From the NCBI GenBank assembly GCA_035079385.1, contig JAVHKY010000023.1, forward strand, positions 10,205,501-10,269,500: a stretch of 64,000 nucleotides of DNA, read 5' to 3'. Made by a program: the position numbers and the translations under genes. Shown here piece after piece: positions 60,401 to 64,000 of the stretch (positions are counted from its first letter, which is position 1; each line of letters begins with the position of its first letter). A model generated the notes under the pieces. The model did not search any database and was not told the origin of the DNA. It saw only the letters and a list, made by a program, of their open reading frames with translations. This DNA is from Aspidiotus rigidus (taxonomy: Eukaryota > Arthropoda > Insecta > Hemiptera > Diaspididae).

Positions 60401-60629
60401 TCCCACTTATATGGTATCTTTAACTCGATAGACTAATACTTGATATTATAATTAGTTCTGTAAGGTTAGAAAGATTTCATTTAGGGTAAGTGACAGTACT
60501 TGAAAAATATATTTTATGGTTCTAGAACTAGAATGAAATATTATAATACTTCAGGTCATTAAAAAACGTCACTCAAGTTTTGCAGATCCAGTTGATCATG
60601 CTATTGATGAAGAGCTGCTTCCAGTTTGA
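51469..60629 (+). CDS. C2H2 zinc-finger gene with one finger per exon (5' end uncertain)
   Basis: Exons, all phase 0-0 with GT-AG borders: 51469-51660 (64 codons, basic linker), 52160-52249, 58545-58634, 58731-58820, 58917-59006 (30 codons each), 59680-59766 (29), 60219-60311 (31), 60555-60629 (24 plus TGA). Each 87-93-nt exon encodes exactly one zinc finger, C-x2-C-x12-H-x3-H, probably a nuclear nucleic-acid-binding module. The three central fingers share the helix RKDSLIR (R at -1, S at 3, R at 6). The finger at 52160 has Tyr for the first His and cannot bind zinc normally. The finger at 59680 has H-x4-H. The finger at 60219 is C2HC (H-x5-C). Linkers (RPMQCTKF) are not the TGEKP type. The last exon is acidic. 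No BTB, KRAB or ZAD domain is visible. A ~6-kb transposon block lies between exons 52160 and 58545, so continuity through it is assumed from shared exon/intron units. Target unknown. Confidence 0.72.
51980..52080 (+). pseudogene. Zinc-finger exon unit with its exon deleted
   Basis: The intron phrase of the array (gtgtgtatgttcccgatatt, ttgtgtaaataggtttttt) is followed directly by CCAAGTTT|gtgagt, the last eight bases of the finger exon and its donor. About 82 bases of exon, including all metal ligands, are gone. Evidence that the array once started at least one unit earlier. Confidence 0.65.
52675..54760. repeat. Cluster of mutually inserted hairpin-family copies
   Basis: Three reversed 3' stubs (hairpin plus ~70-80 bp) begin at 52676, 53106 and 53578. 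The first two run straight into a forward 5' block (acgacggcttcc) at about 52795 and 53165; the third continues as a longer reversed copy ending at about 53935. Forward copies restart at 54062 and 54302 in the middle of a neighbour's 3' end (ggcaaatttctcaaaa). A forward 3' end with perfect hairpin lies at 54506-54520, and a final reversed 5' block at 54700-54765. The joints fall in short A-runs shared by both partners, which suggests template switching or insertion into like sequence. Confidence 0.75.
54814..56226. mobile_element. 1.4-kb foldback element inside the retroelement integrase
   Basis: Inverted arms of about 395-410 bp (54814-55207 and 55818-56226) start AAAGGCTGTAGCCGGGTAAG with a run of G and end with the complement. 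The centre (55205-55640) has three tandem ~155-bp units, each with ccagcggctggagaattttt and catgtttac.taagaa. No transposase. The insertion point is inside the integrase C-terminal coding sequence of the Ty3-type element, which continues on both sides. Confidence 0.85.
56470..57590 (-). pseudogene. Ty3-type reverse transcriptase and partial RNase H
   Basis: The frame 57447-56872, extended upstream without a stop to about 57590, carries the reverse transcriptase blocks KIRMCVDYRELNKL, STW/FSSLDDNSAFWSIPL, FPFGI-ASPVFQR and the catalytic VNHIDDILVFS (IDD at 57075-57067). After a frame change near 56900 the next frame gives IRQFLGKVNFYHKYH, the tether, and the RNase H start with IYSDASLEGIAAVL and KPVAHFSRKL. 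The RNase H end is missing. The enzyme copies the element's RNA into DNA in a virus-like particle; here frameshifts and a deletion abolish it. It is old relative to the inserts that it carries. Confidence 0.88.
57601..57905 (-). pseudogene. Nuclear mitochondrial insert: rrnL (16S rRNA)-like
   Basis: A ~90% A+T block. On the minus strand ATTGAATACTGGAATGAATG (57895-57876 region) parallels the conserved rrnL phrase ATTGAAGGCTGGAATGAATG. Some 90 bases on, AAGACAAAAAGACCTT (57797-57782) parallels AAGACGAGAAGACCCT. Both landmarks are in correct order and roughly correct spacing for insect large-subunit rRNA. The block separates the gag-side and pol-side parts of the retroelement, ending abruptly at tacgtcgta (57600). 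Confidence 0.55.
59104..59150 (+). pseudogene. Truncated fifth tandem zinc-finger exon
   Basis: A good acceptor (caactttcag) is followed by the finger start ECDEC, but a deletion brings a stop at once. The sequence jumps from ..aagaagagatttta to intron-like atgacattgtgtgtat. No donor in place. A broken copy of the 187-bp unit. Confidence 0.75.
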
Positions 60630-61189
60630 AACCGGTTGCTCTGTCAATAATTGTCGATTGTGGTTAATTAATCAACTTTCGTGATTTTTCTGTTACACAT
60701 TTATTGTTTATTTTCGTTTTTTAATTTCAATCTTCGTTTAAAATTAGTGTATTATTCCACCATTGTCAACATTTTACGTTATGATTAACTGTTTAATAAT
60801 ATATATTTACTTACCTATCAGCAATCAGCAGACAGCATTTTTTGCAGCGAAAGTCTCTCGTCTTGCTGTAATTGAGACAGATTTGATCCACTAAGGTCAA
60901 AAAGGTGGGTATTCCGGGGTGTTTGGGTAGCTCTCGAATCACCCCTTGAGATATCATTTAAAAAAATTATACGTTATAAAGTAGCTCAAATCAATGAGTC
61001 AACTTTAATTTTTTTCCTTTGAATATTCGACTGAAGCTCCCCTTCAATAATTATTGATTTCATTGGTTACAAAACTACTTCACCGTATTTTTATGAATTT
61101 TTCTTAACACGGTCACCATATTTTTCGTCAAATATCGCTCACGTATTATAAATTTATCGGTCTAAAAAAATATCTGTATTGAAAGAAGT

Positions 61190-61465
61190 TTGTTTAAAGG
61201 GTCCACGGACTTTTGGGCGCGGACGTTTTGGGTGCCGGGTCAATTGGGCGCAGGGACAATTGGGCGTTGAAAGGTTGTGACGTCACAAGGCTGACCTATG
61301 ACGTCATCAAACTGTGACGTCACAGCCGCGTCCCTCAAGCTATATATGATAGGAGGAGGACTTGAAGATTTTTCAAATTCCGAGTTTTGCTGTCCTACCA
61401 AACAGCGGGGGTTTTTTCAAAAAAAAAAAAAAAAACGATAGAACAGGTATTCTGTTAAAATGGTC
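61190..61465 (+). repeat. Repeat with gtgacgtcaca palindromes and a decayed family 3' end
   Basis: Contains caattgggcgcagggacaat direct repeats, three TGACGTCA/TGACGTCAC cores at about 61278-61324, one ~45-bp minisatellite unit (ctatatatgataggagg) and the end GATAGAACAGGTATTCTGTTAAAAT (61440-61461), an altered version of the terminal hairpin (AACAG..CTGTT). Confidence 0.6.
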
Positions 61466-61499
61466 CAATAAACCCAATAAAAGTCCCATTAATTTCATT

Positions 61500-64000
61500 T
61501 CTGACCCAATAAAAAAAAAGTAATTTTGACAGTATTTCAAGGCAAATGTTCAAGTTCAAAGGAGCCCCGACCCCCTGACACCATTCCTAGTGCTACATCA
61601 CTGGAATTATGGTTTTGTGGAACACCTTTCAAGAACTCTACAAGAAAACAATACTTTCAATTTTTTAATTTGGTAGACGCCGTGTGTGGGAAAAAGCCCT
61701 CTATGATTTACTCTATAACGTCCGGCTACCACCCGTACCTCCACTACGTGGGTATATCCGGCAGTGACAGTTGCAGTCCTTCCGCAAATTGGTATTTTTA
61801 TTGGTCCACTAGTAAATGGCGCTGAAAATTCGAAAAATACCACTTCGCGCCCAAATGGCTGCGCGCATAAGTCCGGACACCTGTTTAAAGTAAAGTTTAA
61901 ATTTAATTTGCAGTCTACCATCATAGAGATGTATCAATTGTGTGCATCTGACCAAGATCCTTGCGCATCCAATGAAAATAATATGTGTGCTTTCACTTGT
62001 ACAATTAATGAAGACTACCGTCAGTCTAACTGCGTTTAGGTATGAAAACGTTCGCTTCCTAAAAATTTATTCTAATGGTTTAGAGCAGTTTCATAAGAGA
62101 CAGGATAGACAAGCTCAATCTTTTTCAGTTCTTGGGCCACATATATAGGGGGCCAGGCACACATATTTAAATTTTTCTGATCTTCAAGGATCAAGAGATT
62201 TTCTTTTCTATGTTTTTGGTCTACTTTCTTTTCTGGTTTTAAAGTGTGGGAAACACTTTTTTATTTCCTTTTACTAATTGTCTAACGTATTTGACTTTCT
62301 TTCTTTGGTAATATAGATCGACAGCCAAACTTTTTTCAAGCCTCGAAGCCGAAAAGTTCCAGTCGGGCGTAGGACGGTGGAGCGATTGAACTTTTGGTTT
62401 CATCAAAGAAATATGAAAGTAGCCGTATTTCGTTTGCCGTGGCTCAGCACTTGGTGTTCGTGCATACAGTTTCCTGTCTTTCCTCTTATTTTTTCCTAAT
62501 GTATCGTTCATATATTGTGCATACCAACAATTATTACTCTTACCTTTCCTTCTCCTATACCCTTCCTCCTCTGTAATTGACGCCAAAGTTGGACTATTGC
62601 TCCACACAAGTCTCAAAAAATTTTTATGAATTTTTCTGGACATCATTTCAGTTCTTCTTCGGACACTGTGTGTTCGGTGCGATTGTTGCAAGATCGACTT
62701 GGGAGGGTTATACCATCAATTTCTTGTGGCGCTTGTGTTCAGTATTCACCATTAAAGCTGAAATTTATCTTCCTCCGATCGCAATATCCGTCACCATAAC
62801 ATTGACGATGCTGGACAAGACCCCGATTATAGTTCACTGCCATTAAAGTGAGCTCAGACATATTTTGTACGGTGCAGTCATTAATTGTTGTTGGCAAGCC
62901 TGGTTGTCACGTTTCAAATCAAGATCTTCACAAGTCTTACTACATCATAATTATCATCTGCTGGGGTTTTAAGTGTATTTATTTTGATTTTGTTTCATTA
63001 TTCGTATACGCTCTGCTATTCATTTAATCCGTATGTTTCACCATAAAAAAATCCATCTCTTGTTTTATTTTTCTAAAAAATATCGCAAGGGTTTCTTTCG
63101 ATTGCCAATCCACTATCGGTGATTTGTGATCATTAAGATTCAATCTATCTTGGTCCTGATTTGGAATGGGTTCAAACTACAGTCGAGATAAAGAAAATAT
63201 TTTGTTCAAAGAGAAGAAAACACTTTAAGTGCAATGATTATACTTGTAGGCATAGATAAAAATTATTTCTTTTTTATTTTCATTTTTAAATTATTTATTT
63301 TTCTTTAAATTAACAAGTTACCAAGAGAGTGTCATAGAGCTCAGTGGTTTTAAAAAATGTAGATGTGGAAGAAGGAATTTGATTATTGGAAGAATTAAAA
63401 GATGTTGAAGACAAATGGAGGATCGTCTGATAGTGCTTCTATGTGATTGTGAGAGATAAGTCAGGAGTTCGGGAGTGAAACTAATTTGGGACAGGAAAGA
63501 TATCGATGGTCTCATGCACACTTTGCGTAAGTAACAAAAACCTGATTTTACAGGAGAGCGTTTTAAAGTTTTTTGTTAGTTTCACATAAGTTTCACGCTT
63601 CCTGTGGCCCTCACGTAGCTCCAATTTTCAATTTTAGGATTATAATTCAAAGCGTCAACATTCAGGAATCCGTGAGACGTAAAGCGAATTTTTTTCACAA
63701 TTTACTGGGTCATAAATCCATCATTTCTTGGATCGTGTAGGCACTTATCACCTTTGGCTTGCGGAATTTATTTGAAACTAATGCACTTAGTACCTTTGGC
63801 TTGTGAAAATATTTGAAACGAATGCACTTAATACCAGTGCGCATACAGTTGAAACTATATTCAACCCTTGCTCTTTTGTCTCCTTTACCTTTTTTTTTTC
63901 TCCAATTTTTTGTTATCTATCTCTTTGGGGTATGAATAGAACCCTAGCCTACAGCCGATTGTAACAATGCGTGGAAATCATTCTAATAAACTGTCTGGCC
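61500..64000. other. No recognised gene; one 150-codon minus-strand frame
   Basis: The minus-strand frame 62691-62239 is basic, of good complexity (KYGYFHISLMKPKVQSLHRP, LAVDLYYQRKKVKYVRQLVK) and longer than chance frames nearby, but matches no family known to me. It has no convincing start or splice context. It may be a transposon-derived exon. A ~45-bp phrase (gcactta.tacctttggctt) is repeated at 63741 and 63784. Confidence 0.3.

Overview
The window is nuclear DNA of an animal, most likely an insect. Genes are split by introns with gtaagt/ttttcag borders. Most of the sequence is old transposon debris, and three very AT-rich blocks look like nuclear copies of mitochondrial DNA; one of these only reads through as protein if TGA is Trp, the invertebrate mitochondrial code. 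The extreme AT content of those blocks would suit a sap-sucking hemipteran such as a mealybug, but that is a guess. I see no bacterial operon, CRISPR array, convincing tRNA or nuclear rRNA gene.

Three host genes can be supported. (1) A + strand SLC17-like (major facilitator) anion transporter, nine coding exons from 18899 to 30733, 470 aa. (2) A - strand gene of unknown family, 272 aa, at 37515-38333, convergent with the transporter. (3) A + strand zinc-finger gene whose supported exons run from 51469 to 60629. Every one of its exons is in phase 0-0, and each finger sits on its own exon of about 90 nt. Several of these exons are tandem copies on a 186-187 bp exon-plus-intron unit. Two candidate upstream exons (46183-46248 and 50340-50408) may belong to it.

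Layout. 1-5.0 kb: a decayed Penelope endonuclease fragment, a repeat-family copy and a MULE transposase fragment. 5.0-17.6 kb: satellite-like country, with degenerate minisatellites rich in TGACGTCA lying in opposite orientations on the two sides, a perfect (ATTT)n run of about 304 bp, palindromic MITEs, a LINE 3' end and a Penelope terminal fragment. 18.9-30.7 kb: the transporter, whose second intron (5.3 kb) holds two Penelope fragments and an ND1-like mitochondrial insert. 32.6-34.3 kb: a foldback element broken by a pogo-like DNA transposon. 35-41 kb: orphan gene and repeat-family copies. 41.1-43.7 kb: a Penelope element whose 3' end is duplicated as a 0.7 kb inverted repeat. 46-50 kb: a COX2-like mitochondrial insert between degenerate repeats. 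52.3-58.5 kb: a nested transposon block (Ty3-type retroelement, a foldback element inside its integrase, an rrnL-like mitochondrial insert between its gag-side and pol-side parts, and a cluster of the hairpin repeat family). This block splits the zinc-finger exon array. 61-64 kb: repeat remnants and nothing recognised.

The most unusual signals are the one-finger-per-exon tandem array and a dispersed repeat family. Its ends carry short hairpins whose stems change in a compensated way between two subfamilies (AACAGG-GAA-CCTGTT and AGCGGG-GAA-CCCGCT). The architecture (subterminal inverted repeats, central ~45-bp tandem repeats, 3' hairpin) resembles the Helentron-derived HINE/DINE-1 type. All calls come from reading the sequence by eye; no alignment or database search was run.
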